A stretch of DNA of 64,000 nucleotides from Paraglaciecola sp. 20A4 (GTDB taxonomy: Bacteria; Pseudomonadota; Gammaproteobacteria; Enterobacterales; Alteromonadaceae). Positions 17,474 through 26,744 of this stretch are shown one piece after another. Position numbers and translations under genes: made by a program. Every line of letters begins with the position of its first letter. Positions within the stretch are counted from its first letter, which is position 1. Under the pieces are notes generated by a model that saw nothing but the letters and a program-made list of their open reading frames with translations, searched no databases and was not told where the DNA came from. Location: positions 62,001-126,000 of the forward strand of contig NZ_WTPY01000002.1 of the NCBI RefSeq assembly GCF_011378905.1, written 5' to 3'.

Positions 17474-17494
17474 CTATTCTATGTTCGCGATCTG
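17474..17494. repeat. Right attachment site (att) inside the yicC 3' end
   Basis: The last codons and stop of yicC match 6418-6438 in 18 of 21 bases, with TTCGCGATCTG identical. This copy now completes the yicC reading frame, so the crossover preserved the host protein. Confidence 0.88.
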
Positions 17495-18337
17495 CTCACG
17501 CATTTGTTCTATCAATACTTTTAGCTCCACCGCTGACTGGGTAATGTCGCTGTTAATTGACTTAGAGCCTAGTGTATTTGACTCACGGTTAAACTCTTGC
17601 ATCATAAAGTCTAGTCGACGTCCTACAGGACCGCCTTTTTTGAGGATTTTACGGGTTTCACCTATATGCGATACCAAGCGGTCTAACTCTTCTGCTACAT
17701 CAACTTTTTGTGCCAACATAATCATTTCTTGCTCTACGCGATTGGCATCGAGTTCTATTTTGGCCTCTTCAAAACGAGCGAGTATTTTATCTCGTTGCCA
17801 CTGAATCACGGTTGGCATGTGGCTGGTGACCTTATCCACTTCCACTTGAATTGCGTCGAGTCGTTGTTCGATCATCGCCCGCAAGTTGTTACCTTCCGTC
17901 GCCCTGGCGTCAATAAAGTCACTAAGGGTGGCATCAAATTCAGCCAATACATCAGCCTGTATACCTTCCATATCAGCTTCTTCTGCGGCAATAACGCCTG
18001 GCCAGCGCAGCACATCTAATGGATTAACGCCGGCTGATTGACCATGAGATTGTACCCAATCTGCAGCATTCATGACTTGGCGTGCTAAGTCTTCATTTAA
18101 ACTTAGTTTGCCCACAGCCGCGTCGTTGGCGACAAAACGTAACGCACACTCAACTTTACCGCGTTGTAGATGCTTGCGGAAACGCTCTCGCAATATAGGT
18201 TCAAGGCTTTTGAATTGCTCAGGTAGACGAAAGTAGGTTTCTAGAAAACGTTGGTTAACGGAGCGGATTTCCCATACGGCTGTTCCCCACGGAGCTTTAA
18301 GTTCGCGACGGGCAAATGCGGTCATGCTGTAAATCAT
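17474..18337 (-). CDS. yicC: YicC/YloC family endoribonuclease
   Basis: A 287-residue protein close to E. coli YicC, with the family opening MIYSMTAFARRE, WEIRSVNQRFLETYFRLPE, and the C-terminal DUF1732 part GPVGRRLDFMMQEFNRESNTLGSK. Family members act as RNases or RNA-decay adaptors. The ATG at 18337 follows AAGGAATTAACCTA. Its last residues (QIANIE) are encoded by the right att of the island, so the reading frame is intact although the final codons derive partly from the element. It is divergent from rph, the usual arrangement. Confidence 0.96.
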   Translation of the reverse strand: MIYSMTAFARRELKAPWGTAVWEIRSVNQRFLETYFRLPEQFKSLEPILRERFRKHLQRGKVECALRFVANDAAVGKLSLNEDLARQVMNAADWVQSHGQSAGVNPLDVLRWPGVIAAEEADMEGIQADVLAEFDATLSDFIDARATEGNNLRAMIEQRLDAIQVEVDKVTSHMPTVIQWQRDKILARFEEAKIELDANRVEQEMIMLAQKVDVAEELDRLVSHIGETRKILKKGGPVGRRLDFMMQEFNRESNTLGSKSINSDITQSAVELKVLIEQMREQIANIE

Positions 18338-18514
18338 TAGGTTAATTCCTTGTTTAAATCATGGCGTCATTATACCTCTGTGAACTCAATGCGCGATAGC
18401 TATCATCTGTTCAGTTTTTTTCAGGCATAGATAAGTGCTACTTTAAGCAATTTTATTAACAACCCCTGTCACCATTTCGGTATAATGCGCGCAAATTATT
18501 TAAAGGAGTCACCT

Positions 18515-19228
18515 ATGCGCCCGAATGACAGAACTGCGAGTCAAATTCGCCCCGTTACTATTACCCGTAATTTTACTTGCCATGCAGAAGGATCGGTACT
18601 GATTGAGTTTGGTAACACGAAAGTATTGTGTAATGCATCAGTGACCGAAGGCGTACCGCGTTTTATGAAGGGCCAAGGTAAAGGCTGGGTAACGGCTGAA
18701 TACAGCATGTTACCTCGTGCGACGCACACTCGCTCTGATCGTGAAGCTGCGCGTGGCAAGCAAGGTGGACGCACACTAGAAATTCAACGTTTAATTGCGC
18801 GTTCATTGCGCGCAGCGATTGATTTAAAACTGCTCGGTGAGAACACTATAGTCGTAGATTGCGACGTGATTCAAGCTGATGGTGGTACACGAACTGCTTC
18901 GATTACCGGTGCTTGTGTGGCATTAGTTGACGCCCTCACGTGGATGCGTAGTAAAGGGATTATCAAAGCGAACCCCATGAAGCATATGATTGCGGCTATC
19001 TCTGTGGGTATCTACAAAGGCAACGCCATTGCTGATCTAGAATATACCGAAGATTCTGCTGCAGAAACAGACATGAACGTGGTGATGACCGACACGGGAA
19101 AAATGATCGAAGTCCAAGGTACTGCTGAAGGTGAACCGTTTAGTATCGAAGAAATGCACGAGATGCTAGAACTAGCAAAACACGGCATCCGCGAATTGTT
19201 CGATGAACAAAAAATCGCGCTTAACTAA
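18515..19228 (+). CDS. rph: Ribonuclease PH
   Basis: A 237-residue phosphorolytic exoribonuclease that trims the 3' ends of tRNA precursors. Family signatures include [13 protein letters not shown] at the start, [36 protein letters not shown], and [18 protein letters not shown] for phosphate binding. The start at 18515 has AAAGGAGTCACCT in front; the longer frame from 18485 lacks such a site. It precedes pyrE by 43 bases, the classic rph-pyrE operon, though I see no clear attenuator hairpin in that gap. Confidence 0.97.
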   Translation: MRPNDRTASQIRPVTITRNFTCHAEGSVLIEFGNTKVLCNASVTEGVPRFMKGQGKGWVTAEYSMLPRATHTRSDREAARGKQGGRTLEIQRLIARSLRAAIDLKLLGENTIVVDCDVIQADGGTRTASITGACVALVDALTWMRSKGIIKANPMKHMIAAISVGIYKGNAIADLEYTEDSAAETDMNVVMTDTGKMIEVQGTAEGEPFSIEEMHEMLELAKHGIRELFDEQKIALN

Positions 19229-19271
19229 GTTTTAAAATAAAAAAACTGCTTCTCAAGATATAGGTAGATAA

Positions 19272-19925
19272 ATGCTAGATTATCAAAAAGAATTTATTGA
19301 ATTTGCCCTTGGCCGTGGTGTGCTTAAGTTTGGTGAATTCACTTTGAAGTCAGGGCGTAAAAGTCCATATTTTTTCAATGCTGGGTTATTTAATACCGGT
19401 CGAGATTTAGCAAGATTGGGTCAGTATTACGCTCAAGCTTTGCAAGCTTCAAAGATTGATTATGACCTGCTGTTTGGTCCAGCTTATAAAGGGATCCCTA
19501 TCGCCACCACCACTGCGGTAGCATTGGCAGACAAACATAACGTAGATAAACCATATTGTTTTAATCGTAAAGAAGCGAAAACTCACGGTGAAGGCGGTAG
19601 TTTGGTCGGTAGTCCGCTTACCGGTAAAGTCATGCTGGTTGATGATGTAATCACCGCTGGTACCGCAATTCGAGAGTCGATGGGCATTATTGAAGCTCAT
19701 AATGCGACCCTTGCTGGGGTATTAATTGCGCTGGATCGGCAAGAGAAAGGTCAAGGTGAATTATCTGCTATTCAGGAAGTTGAGCGTGATTTTGCCACTC
19801 AAGTCGTATCAATTGTTAGTTTGACTGATTTAATAGAATATTTGCAAGCCCAAGTTGATGTACAACCTGAGTTGGCCGAACATCTAGCTAATATCAAACA
19901 GTATCGCATTGATTATGGGATTTAA
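19272..19925 (+). CDS. pyrE: Orotate phosphoribosyltransferase
   Basis: A 217-residue enzyme converting orotate and PRPP to OMP in pyrimidine synthesis. The PRPP-binding motif [17 protein letters not shown] and the [13 protein letters not shown] and [11 protein letters not shown] segments are typical of the gammaproteobacterial enzyme, and the length matches. It is the second gene of the rph operon. Its stop overlaps the probable start of the TusA-like gene, suggesting co-translation. Confidence 0.97.
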   Translation: MLDYQKEFIEFALGRGVLKFGEFTLKSGRKSPYFFNAGLFNTGRDLARLGQYYAQALQASKIDYDLLFGPAYKGIPIATTTAVALADKHNVDKPYCFNRKEAKTHGEGGSLVGSPLTGKVMLVDDVITAGTAIRESMGIIEAHNATLAGVLIALDRQEKGQGELSAIQEVERDFATQVVSIVSLTDLIEYLQAQVDVQPELAEHLANIKQYRIDYGI

Positions 19926-20178
19926 TGTGGCGTCAGCGGATTTTGACAGTGCCAATCATCAACTTGATGCCATTGGTCTACGTTGCCCTGAACCCGTCAT
20001 GATGGTGCGTTTAAGTATTCGTAATATGGAACTTGGGGAGACCCTGGCAATCTGTGCGGATGACCATTCCACCACGCGTGACATACCTAGCTTTTGTCGC
20101 TTTATGGGGCATACTTTACTTGCTAGCAAGACCGAAGATAAGCCTTATCGTTACTTGATCCGCAAAGATAAAAGCTAA
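19915..20178 (+). CDS. TusA/SirA-family sulfurtransferase-like protein
   Basis: An 87-residue protein of the TusA fold. The conserved core [16 protein letters not shown] carries the CPxP cysteine that transfers sulfur in tRNA thiolation and related pathways, and the C-terminal [10 protein letters not shown] matches TusA. The ATG at 19915 lies inside the end of pyrE; a GTG at 19927 is an alternative, and neither has a strong ribosome binding site. Length matches TusA closely. It is probably tusA itself, though paralogues of the fold with other roles exist. Confidence 0.85.
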   Translation: MGFNVASADFDSANHQLDAIGLRCPEPVMMVRLSIRNMELGETLAICADDHSTTRDIPSFCRFMGHTLLASKTEDKPYRYLIRKDKS

Positions 20179-20236
20179 CAATAGTCTTACTAAATATGCA
20201 GCGCATATTAGTCAACATTCTGTATAAGCCGCGGCA

Positions 20237-20416
20237 CTAAACTGCAGCGGCTTGCAGTAACAGGTTCATTAAGATGCGTTTACTTCTAGTGCACTCGCAA
20301 TGTAGCTCTTCGGCGCAAACATTATGTTCTGCTAATAATCGTTTGAGCACATCTACCCGTAATCGAATGGGCACAAATTGTTCTTGGTCGAGAGACCCCA
20401 CAGCATAACTTTGCAT
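20237..20416 (-). CDS. Small Cys-rich protein in a Fur-controlled pair
   Basis: A 59-residue frame with a strong GGGGGG ribosome binding site six bases before ATG. The sequence runs VPIRLRVDVLKRLLAEHN then VCAEELHCECTRSKR, so three Cys lie within nine residues plus a helical C-terminus. It starts 25 bases after the stop of the next upstream gene, which has a near-perfect Fur box. A hairpin (AAGCCGC/GCGGCTT, 20226-20253) spans its stop. I recognise no family; iron-responsive expression and metal binding are inferences. Confidence 0.65.
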   Translation of the reverse strand: MQSYAVGSLDQEQFVPIRLRVDVLKRLLAEHNVCAEELHCECTRSKRILMNLLLQAAAV

Positions 20417-20441
20417 ATTTCCCCCCTGCTATATAAATTTA

Positions 20442-20894
20442 CTAATGAATACAGTGTTCCTCTTTTATCTGCCCTTGCATCATTTGATTATGGAAACCTG
20501 CTCCCAATGCCAGAGACTTGATACAGTCAATAATACATCTCTGAAGTTGTGGTTGCTGATAGCTTAGAACGAGCTCAGGCTTTAGCCTTAGTTGTGCTTG
20601 CTCATAAATAGCTAAACTCATGGTTTTCTGACTTAATTTGTGAAGAGTGTCAGCTAATAATACAGCTGTAGCAGTAAAGTCGACGACGTTTGTTGAGGTT
20701 AGTTTCTCTGCTTGAACAAGCACTATTTCTGCCGTTTCATATGCGCAGCCTAAAAATGGCAAGGCCTGTTGCCAAGCGCCTTGATCCCGATAGTACTGAC
20801 CAGTATCTTGCGTTTCTCGAAGGTGCGTATAAGCTGCCAGAGGATTAGTGGCTAACCACTGTCGGTGGTTAGGACACAGAAAATTATGCGACAT
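20442..20894 (-). CDS. Hypothetical helical protein under a Fur box
   Basis: A 150-residue protein, helical throughout and TPR-like in texture (ALPFLGCAYETAEIVLVQAEKL; LADTLHKLSQKTMSLAIYEQAQ), with a CPNH near the start and an EHCIH tail that could bind metal. No signal peptide or membrane segment. AAGAGAATCGAT precedes ATG. A Fur operator lies 43 bases upstream of the start and no other gene uses it, so the protein and the small gene after it are likely made under iron starvation. Family and function are not recognised. Confidence 0.72.
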   Translation of the reverse strand: MSHNFLCPNHRQWLATNPLAAYTHLRETQDTGQYYRDQGAWQQALPFLGCAYETAEIVLVQAEKLTSTNVVDFTATAVLLADTLHKLSQKTMSLAIYEQAQLRLKPELVLSYQQPQLQRCIIDCIKSLALGAGFHNQMMQGQIKEEHCIH

Positions 20895-20936
20895 ATCGAT
20901 TCTCTTATTGATTGCGTAAAATCAAATTAACGCAAA

Positions 20937-20951
20937 TGAGAATGATTATCA
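20937..20951 (-). promoter_or_regulatory. Fur box
   Basis: TGAGAATGATTATCA matches the 7-1-7 Fur consensus TGATAAT-N-ATTATCA at 13 of 14 defined positions. It lies upstream of the 150-residue gene on the minus strand and would repress it when iron is sufficient. Confidence 0.85.
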
Positions 20952-21055
20952 ATTATTATTGTTAAATAAATTAACCTTCCTTGCTTAGGCTTGAATCAGA
21001 ATGCAAAAAAGGTCTTTATTTAAAATATAAGTGATTGATTATACTGATATATAGA

Positions 21056-21823
21056 TCAATCAGGTTTTTTGAATTTTAGTGTCCAACGGTCAGTTTGACC
21101 CGTTACACTCTTTTCACCTACTTCATATTTCAGTTCATCAGCTTCTCTGTAGTGCAGATCACTGTAATCCACTAGCACGAAACCAGCCTGTTGAATCTCT
21201 TGTATGGCCATTACAGGATCGACTCTACGTCGGTTTGCTGCTGTTTCAGGTTCATTATGCCGAGCCGTGTGATCCACTACCGCATAAATCCCTCCAGGTT
21301 TGAGAGCGGCAAACGCTACTTCATTCATGTTACGTCGACCTTGCTCGTTGAAGTTATGATAATTTCGAAAGGTTAGTACCATATCCAAGTTAGTTACGTC
21401 CAAAGAACTCAACTCTATAGAATATAATCTATCGCCTTCTTCGCGCCACATTCGGGCGTCTTCTGCTAGCACTTTCGCTTTTTCAAAACCTGGCGCTTTA
21501 AGTAACTTATCCGTTATGTTACTCGTACCAATGGCAGCGTAATATTGACCTTCTTCGGCTACCACAGGGGCGAGTATTTTTGTGTACCATCCACCGCCAG
21601 GAATAAGCTCAACTATGTGCATTTTTGGTTGTAAACCAAAGAATGTTAAGGTTTCTAGAGGCATTCTATTCGCGTCGCGAGCAGTATCGGCGGGGCCACG
21701 GATATCGCTCTTCATAGCGGCTTGAACGTTCTCTTTTAAGCTATGGTGAGCAGCGAATGCAGAGCCTGCAAAGAGTAGACTTGCAGCAGTAAAAATAGTT
21801 AACGTATTGTGTGCTAATTTCAT
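21056..21823 (-). CDS. Exported methyltransferase-like protein
   Basis: A 255-residue protein with a signal peptide (LTIFTAASLLFAGSAFAA) followed by a class I SAM-methyltransferase-like fold: MHIVELIPGGGWYTKILAPVV corresponds to the glycine-rich motif I, DMVLTFRNYHNF to motif IV and ALKPGGIYAVVDH to the post-I strand. Secreted members of this group are common in marine proteobacteria, yet SAM is not expected in the periplasm, so the activity is unclear. CGGAGCACTAC precedes ATG. It stands alone, between the Fur-controlled pair and an exported amidohydrolase. Confidence 0.8.
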   Translation of the reverse strand: MKLAHNTLTIFTAASLLFAGSAFAAHHSLKENVQAAMKSDIRGPADTARDANRMPLETLTFFGLQPKMHIVELIPGGGWYTKILAPVVAEEGQYYAAIGTSNITDKLLKAPGFEKAKVLAEDARMWREEGDRLYSIELSSLDVTNLDMVLTFRNYHNFNEQGRRNMNEVAFAALKPGGIYAVVDHTARHNEPETAANRRRVDPVMAIQEIQQAGFVLVDYSDLHYREADELKYEVGEKSVTGQTDRWTLKFKKPD

Positions 21824-21953
21824 GTAGTGCTCCGAAAAGTGATAGGTTTATTTTTAATAAAAATGGTTAGCAAAAGTAGTGACCGAGTAGAACAAATGAC
21901 GCTTTCAAGTTTCATTTTCAAGCATCGGTCAACACGGTCATAAATTAAAGAGA

Positions 21954-23249
21954 TTACGCCTCGGGAGTTTTATAAATTTGGCCATTTTTCATTACAAAAC
22001 TGACTTGTTGCATGCGTTTAATATCTTCCAGTGGGTTACCTTTTACTGCAACAAGATCGGCTAACTTACCTGTCTCTATGGTACCCAGCGTGTCGAGTTG
22101 ATCAATAAGAATAGCACCGTGATATGTGGCGGCGCGTATAGCCTCAATGGGTTGCATTCCAGCTTCTACCATTAATACAAATTCTAAGCCGTTATCACCA
22201 TGAGCGGATACACCTGAGTCGGTACCAAACGCAATTTTCACTCCTGCTTTGTGTGCTTTAGATAAGGTCTGTAAAATTAGTGGGCCGATAGTTGCAGCTT
22301 TAGGGCGAACGAGTTCTGGAAAGAAACCCTCTATTTTTGCTTTTTCAGCCACCCAATTACCCGCCATAACGGTCGGCACATAATAGGTATTGTGTTTTTT
22401 CATTAATTTAAATGTTTGCTTGTCCATGTAGGTGCCATGCTCGATGGAGGTCACGCCTGCTTTTATAGCTCGTTCCATTCCCTCTTTCCCGTGAGCATGT
22501 ACAGCAACGGTCATACCGTAGTCTTTGGCTGTATCGACTATGGCTTTTAGTTCATCATCCATAAATTGTGGGTTTTGACCACTCTTTGCGACGGACAGTA
22601 CGCCCCCCGTCGCTGTTATTTTGATTAGATCAGCGCCATCCTTATATCGTTGACGGACGGCTTTTCGCGCTTCAGCTACGCCATTGATGACGCCTTCTAT
22701 TGGACCTGGATCGCCTTGAATACGTCTTGCTTGGCCATTTGTAGGATCCGCATGACCACCTGTTGTGGCAATCGACTTAGCGGCAGTAAAAATACGAGGC
22801 CCGTCAATCACACCTTTGTTGATTGCGTTGCGCAAGGAGACTGATTCGTTGTAACCATCACCGAGATTACGAATGGTGGTAAAACCGGCCATTAGCGTTC
22901 TGTTGGCGTATTGAACACCTTTAATAGCGTAGTCAGCCTCATTTAACGTAAAGCGCTCCATGTAACTAGCAGGCCCATTATGCTGTGATGTAACATGGGT
23001 ATGCATATCCATAAGGCCTGGCATCAAGGTGTATTCTTGAAGATCAATGACTTTATCTTGTTCGTTGCCTGTTACAAACCCCTGCTTAATTTGACTAATT
23101 TTATTGTCATCGATCACAACAGTCACTTCACTCAGCACATCGTTAGAATTCGCTGGGATAAGTTTGCCTGCTTGAATGTAGGTGGCGGCAACTGAATTGA
23201 CACAAACAAGCGAGGCAGCAAAAGCCGCGCTGGCAATGGAAACACGCAT
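21954..23249 (-). CDS. Exported metal-dependent amidohydrolase
   Basis: A 431-residue amidohydrolase-superfamily enzyme with an N-terminal signal peptide ([16 protein letters not shown]). Metal ligands are visible: HTH in [11 protein letters not shown], the carboxylated Lys in [10 protein letters not shown], His in VAVHAHG, His in SIEHGTY and Asp in IAFGTDSG. It is close to the imidazolonepropionase-like group that includes exported Xaa-Pro dipeptidases and carboxypeptidases. The substrate is probably a small peptide or cyclic amide. GAGAATAATATT precedes ATG. No operon partner overlaps it. Confidence 0.88.
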   Translation of the reverse strand: MRVSIASAAFAASLVCVNSVAATYIQAGKLIPANSNDVLSEVTVVIDDNKISQIKQGFVTGNEQDKVIDLQEYTLMPGLMDMHTHVTSQHNGPASYMERFTLNEADYAIKGVQYANRTLMAGFTTIRNLGDGYNESVSLRNAINKGVIDGPRIFTAAKSIATTGGHADPTNGQARRIQGDPGPIEGVINGVAEARKAVRQRYKDGADLIKITATGGVLSVAKSGQNPQFMDDELKAIVDTAKDYGMTVAVHAHGKEGMERAIKAGVTSIEHGTYMDKQTFKLMKKHNTYYVPTVMAGNWVAEKAKIEGFFPELVRPKAATIGPLILQTLSKAHKAGVKIAFGTDSGVSAHGDNGLEFVLMVEAGMQPIEAIRAATYHGAILIDQLDTLGTIETGKLADLVAVKGNPLEDIKRMQQVSFVMKNGQIYKTPEA

Positions 23250-23421
23250 AATATTATTCTCGTTTTAGCTAATGAGTGTTCAGACTAGGGGAAATCATGC
23301 AATAGGTCAAAGTACACATTACCGCTGATAAAAGCCTATATATGCATACTTCGTATAAAATTAGCAACACTATGATTTTTATAACTAATGATTAAATGCA
23401 TATCAGAGGCAGAGCGTTATA

Positions 23422-23946
23422 CTACAGATGGCCTAGACAAAATCTGTAGTCACCACTGGATATATATAACGCGTTACCTTCTTGTTTAGCTTGCGCTATC
23501 AGCTGGTAGTAAACATTCTGATGTAAACGCGCCCATAAATTACGCCGAATATTGATATAGGGCAAACTGAGCTTATTTTTACTGTCTTCTTTGAGCTCAA
23601 CGGGGTGCTCAGCACCAACGATGACCTGTTCTTCGGTTTGCGTAGTGAAAACCAGTAAGTCGTCTTGCCTATCCCATTGAGTAATTACGTAAGGTACATC
23701 TTCGACGGTTATGCCAAGTTTCTCGACAGGTGTAACCAAATAATATTTATCATCTACTTTTTTTAGTACGCTGGCAAAAAGCTTAACGAGGGCCTTGCGA
23801 CCAATAGGTGTGCCCATGTAAAACCAACTACCATCATGTTTAATGACTAAATCCATGTCACCACAAAAATCTGGATCCCATTTATCGACAGGTGGTAGCT
23901 TACCTTGTTGATCACCAAGTTGTTTTTGCAGTGTGGCTAAGTCCAT
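23422..23946 (-). CDS. DUF1285 domain protein
   Basis: A 174-residue cytoplasmic protein of the DUF1285 family, recognisable by PPVDKWDPDFCGDMDLVI, the DGSWFYMGTPIGRKALVKLFASVL block and the YLVTPVEKLGI strand. Function is not established. Its start lies 12 bases after the DUF3014 gene stop, and the two are commonly found together, so they form an operon. Ends with GDYRFCLG as in family members. Confidence 0.85.
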   Translation of the reverse strand: MDLATLQKQLGDQQGKLPPVDKWDPDFCGDMDLVIKHDGSWFYMGTPIGRKALVKLFASVLKKVDDKYYLVTPVEKLGITVEDVPYVITQWDRQDDLLVFTTQTEEQVIVGAEHPVELKEDSKNKLSLPYINIRRNLWARLHQNVYYQLIAQAKQEGNALYISSGDYRFCLGHL

Positions 23947-23958
23947 GGGCTATGCTTC

Positions 23959-24795
23959 TTATTCTTGAGCCGCTGAAATAGCGGTTTTCAATTCACGTAA
24001 TTTGGCTTTGATACGGCGCATATTTTCAGGTCCGGTACGTAATAGCTGTTTTTGCGGAGCAGCAAGCGCTTCAAGGCGTTCATCTTTAAACTTGAACATC
24101 ACGCTATTTGTATAAACTTCTACTGGCACTGGTACCTCAGGTGTATCAAGTAATAGGTCAATGGCATCTAACAAGGTTTCATCAAAGTCTTGGCCTGGAC
24201 TGCTTATTTCAGCAAAAATTTTGTTAATCGCAGGTTTATACTCTTCGTATAACAGCTCTAAAGATTGAGGATCAAGCGATTCAAGTACATCCACGTATGG
24301 TGTATAGCGTTTATAGCTAGCGGGATCGATCCACTCTTTTTCCGCTTGTTGGAACGTGCGGAATGATTGTTCTGGTGCTTTAAGAACTTGATGATTTGCT
24401 GGCAGTTCGTCGTCAGCGAGGTTATTAGTCATAATTACAAAACGTTGTAATAAGTCATTATTAACCAGTAAACGAGCAAGTTCACCGTAATCTGACAATT
24501 TAAGCAATTCTGTTTTTACAGCAGCATCGCTGGTATCCAACGGTTCAGGCTCGGGGATCGGTTCCGGTTCAATTTGCTGATCAATTTCGGGCTCAATAAT
24601 AGGTTCGGGCTCGACTTCAGGCTCAGGAATGGGTTCAATTTCGGGTAATGTCGTTACTGGGACTTCAACTGGCGCAACAGGCTCGTCAGGTTTTTGTGCA
24701 GGCCAAAATAATACAGCGCCAATAATAACAACCAGCACAACAGCTATGATTAAGTAAGGGGCTAATGACTTACTTTTAACGTCTTCTTCACTCAT
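23959..24795 (-). CDS. DUF3014 single-pass membrane protein
   Basis: A 278-residue protein with one N-terminal membrane helix (about residues 12-30), a long Pro/Glu-rich periplasmic linker (about 35-85, repeated EPEPI-type units) and a globular DUF3014 domain with NLADDELPANHQVLKAPEQSF and RYTPYVDVLESLDP. AAGGAGTTTTT precedes ATG. The low-complexity linker may span the periplasm. It heads the operon with DUF1285. Role unknown. Confidence 0.85.
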   Translation of the reverse strand: MSEEDVKSKSLAPYLIIAVVLVVIIGAVLFWPAQKPDEPVAPVEVPVTTLPEIEPIPEPEVEPEPIIEPEIDQQIEPEPIPEPEPLDTSDAAVKTELLKLSDYGELARLLVNNDLLQRFVIMTNNLADDELPANHQVLKAPEQSFRTFQQAEKEWIDPASYKRYTPYVDVLESLDPQSLELLYEEYKPAINKIFAEISSPGQDFDETLLDAIDLLLDTPEVPVPVEVYTNSVMFKFKDERLEALAAPQKQLLRTGPENMRRIKAKLRELKTAISAAQE

Positions 24796-25105
24796 AAAAA
24801 CTCCTTAAGGGGCAATAACTCGGCCTGAAACTATGGATGTCTGCACATAAGTTTACAGCAGCAAAATTTTAAACTAATAGATAGTAACTTATAGTGTTGT
24901 GATAAAAGATCAATCTATCAAGAGGGTTTTCTCCCTCTGAATCGCAAAAATATTCGGACAATCAGGCTGACGCAAAATTCAATCTAAGTATACAGGGAAT
25001 GTATGAATATATAATGAATGTTAATAATATGTTGTCATAGAGAGCCAGACATCTTAATTTATCTCAGTGAGTTGCGGTATTATGTTTGATTAAGGTTCTA
25101 GTTCA
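24796..25105. other. Divergent intergenic region
   Basis: 310 bases between the divergent DUF3014 and sterol-desaturase-like genes, AT-rich near the right end. Promoters for both must be here; I see no further element that I can support. Confidence 0.4.
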
Positions 25106-26344
25106 ATGAGTTATATTATCTACGCGATCCCATTTTTCTTTTTGCTAATCGCAATGGAATTGGTCGCCGAGTACGTTCGAAAAACGGATTATTATCGTAC
25201 CAACGATGCCATTAGTAGCCTTACTGCTGGCGTGCTAAGTCGAATGGTTGGTATTCTTAAGGCTTTGGTTCCCTTTGCCCTGTATATCACTTTGTATAAC
25301 AATTATGGGCTGTTTTCTTTTGTGGAAAACATCTGGTTGGGGCTCGTTGCTTTTATATTATATGATTTTTGTTATTACTGGAATCATCGACTCGGTCATG
25401 AAATGAGTATCTTGTGGGCTGCCCATGTGGTGCACCATTCAAGTGAAGAGTATAATCTGACAACCGCTTTACGCCAGACCAGTGGTAGCTTTATAAGTTG
25501 GATTTTTTATCTGCCTTTAGCCATTTTAGGAGTCGATCCTTTACTTTTATTAACGGTGGGATCGCTTAATCTTATCTATCAATTTTGGGTGCATACCCAG
25601 CATATCGGTAAACTTGGTTGGTTAGAGTGGATTTTGGTGACGCCGTCAAACCATCGAGCGCATCACGCACAAAATCAAATTTATATTGATCGTAATTATG
25701 GCGGCGTATTTATTATTTGGGATCGGCTGTTTGGCTCATTTCAAGAGGAACTAGATAACGAACGACCTATCTTTGGAATTCGTAAGGCGTTGCACAGCTG
25801 GAATCCTATTGTTGCCAATACTCATGTGTATCAACAACTTATAAAAGATAGTTGGCGCACGCAACGCTGGGCAGATAAGTGCAAAGTTTGGTTTGGCAGA
25901 ACAGGTTGGCGGCCAGCAGATATGGAACGGGACTATCCACTTAAACGCGTAGATTTATCGCGATTTGAAAAGTTTGAAATTCCCTTAACAACGTTGCGTA
26001 AATTATACAGTTTATTGCAACATACGTTAACGACACTTGTAGGTTTACTCTTTTTGCTCAACATCACTAATTTGGCGTTAAATCAACAATTGTTCATTAT
26101 TGCCTGGGTAATAGGCGCCAGTATATCAGTTGGGGAAATTTTAGCCTTGAAAGTACTCGGCTGGTGGTTAGAAATAGCTAAATACTTATTATTGGCTACT
26201 GTTGTGATTACCCAACCGATTCCAGTTTGGTTAACAATGACCCTCACAATTTTTACTATATTGAGTGCCATAATGTGGCCATCATTGAAAAAAGAGCATA
26301 ACCAATTATCAAATGAAAAGGCGAATTTAGTGACTACAAACTGA
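25106..26344 (+). CDS. Sterol desaturase/fatty acid hydroxylase family membrane protein
   Basis: A 412-residue integral membrane di-iron enzyme. The three histidine boxes of the family are present: HRLGHE, HVVHHSSEEYN and HRAHHAQN, with FCYYWNHR between membrane helices. At least six hydrophobic segments occur, and the last 100 residues form an extra four-helix membrane region beyond the minimal domain, as in alkylglycerol-monooxygenase-like bacterial members. It probably oxidises a lipid. AAGGT lies ten bases upstream of ATG. Confidence 0.88.
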   Translation: MSYIIYAIPFFFLLIAMELVAEYVRKTDYYRTNDAISSLTAGVLSRMVGILKALVPFALYITLYNNYGLFSFVENIWLGLVAFILYDFCYYWNHRLGHEMSILWAAHVVHHSSEEYNLTTALRQTSGSFISWIFYLPLAILGVDPLLLLTVGSLNLIYQFWVHTQHIGKLGWLEWILVTPSNHRAHHAQNQIYIDRNYGGVFIIWDRLFGSFQEELDNERPIFGIRKALHSWNPIVANTHVYQQLIKDSWRTQRWADKCKVWFGRTGWRPADMERDYPLKRVDLSRFEKFEIPLTTLRKLYSLLQHTLTTLVGLLFLLNITNLALNQQLFIIAWVIGASISVGEILALKVLGWWLEIAKYLLLATVVITQPIPVWLTMTLTIFTILSAIMWPSLKKEHNQLSNEKANLVTTN

Positions 26345-26397
26345 TCTAACACGTTGCTAGATCGGTAAGCATATTGCTGACACATAACTTTCGGTTT

Positions 26398-26730
26398 ATG
26401 CCAATAAATCAAATGACTAAAATGATCAGGTATATGCTGCAAGACATAATGGCAACTGAACCTAACATTGACATGGCCAGCGTGGAATCGCACGAAATGA
26501 GTGTTTACATACTGCGCTTAACCATTGCAGGTAAACAGGGAGTGGTATATGAAAAATCAACCCAACGACTTAAAGTTTTTAGGAGTATTGAGCAAGTGCG
26601 CTCGACCTTAGGTAGGTGTATTGTTGCCAAAGCAGAGCTTATTCATCGCAGTCCATTTGATGAAATGGTAGGCAACCCTCAATCTAACAATATTATGGTA
26701 TTGCCATTTTCAATTCATTCTAACGTGTAA
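26398..26730 (+). CDS. DUF6482-like small protein
   Basis: A 110-residue protein with SVYILRLTIAGKQGVVY, a central KVFRSIEQVRSTLG helix and the C-terminal ELIHRSPFDEMVGNP motif characteristic of DUF6482 proteins in Vibrio and Pseudomonas. Start is uncertain: ATG at 26398 or 26413, neither with a strong ribosome binding site. It follows the hydroxylase gene by about 50 bases. Function unknown. Confidence 0.7.
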   Translation: MPINQMTKMIRYMLQDIMATEPNIDMASVESHEMSVYILRLTIAGKQGVVYEKSTQRLKVFRSIEQVRSTLGRCIVAKAELIHRSPFDEMVGNPQSNNIMVLPFSIHSNV

Positions 26731-26744
26731 TAACCCCCACTGAA

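Larger units (their letters stand above)
6428..17494. mobile_element. Integrated genomic island in the 3' end of yicC
   Basis: The island is bounded by imperfect direct repeats of the yicC 3' end (6418-6438 and 17474-17494; identical core at 6428-6438 and 17484-17494), so it is about 11.06 kb. It carries a P4-type tyrosine integrase next to the yicC end, a second truncated recombinase, a toxin-antitoxin pair, a TPR/membrane cassette, a restriction remnant and a Hachiman-like defence pair, all on the minus strand. The 3' end of yicC is an established target of islands mobilised by SXT/R391 elements in Vibrio. I see no transfer genes here, and no origin of transfer or excisionase can be recognised by eye, so self-mobility is unlikely and help from another element is only inferred. 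Confidence 0.88.
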
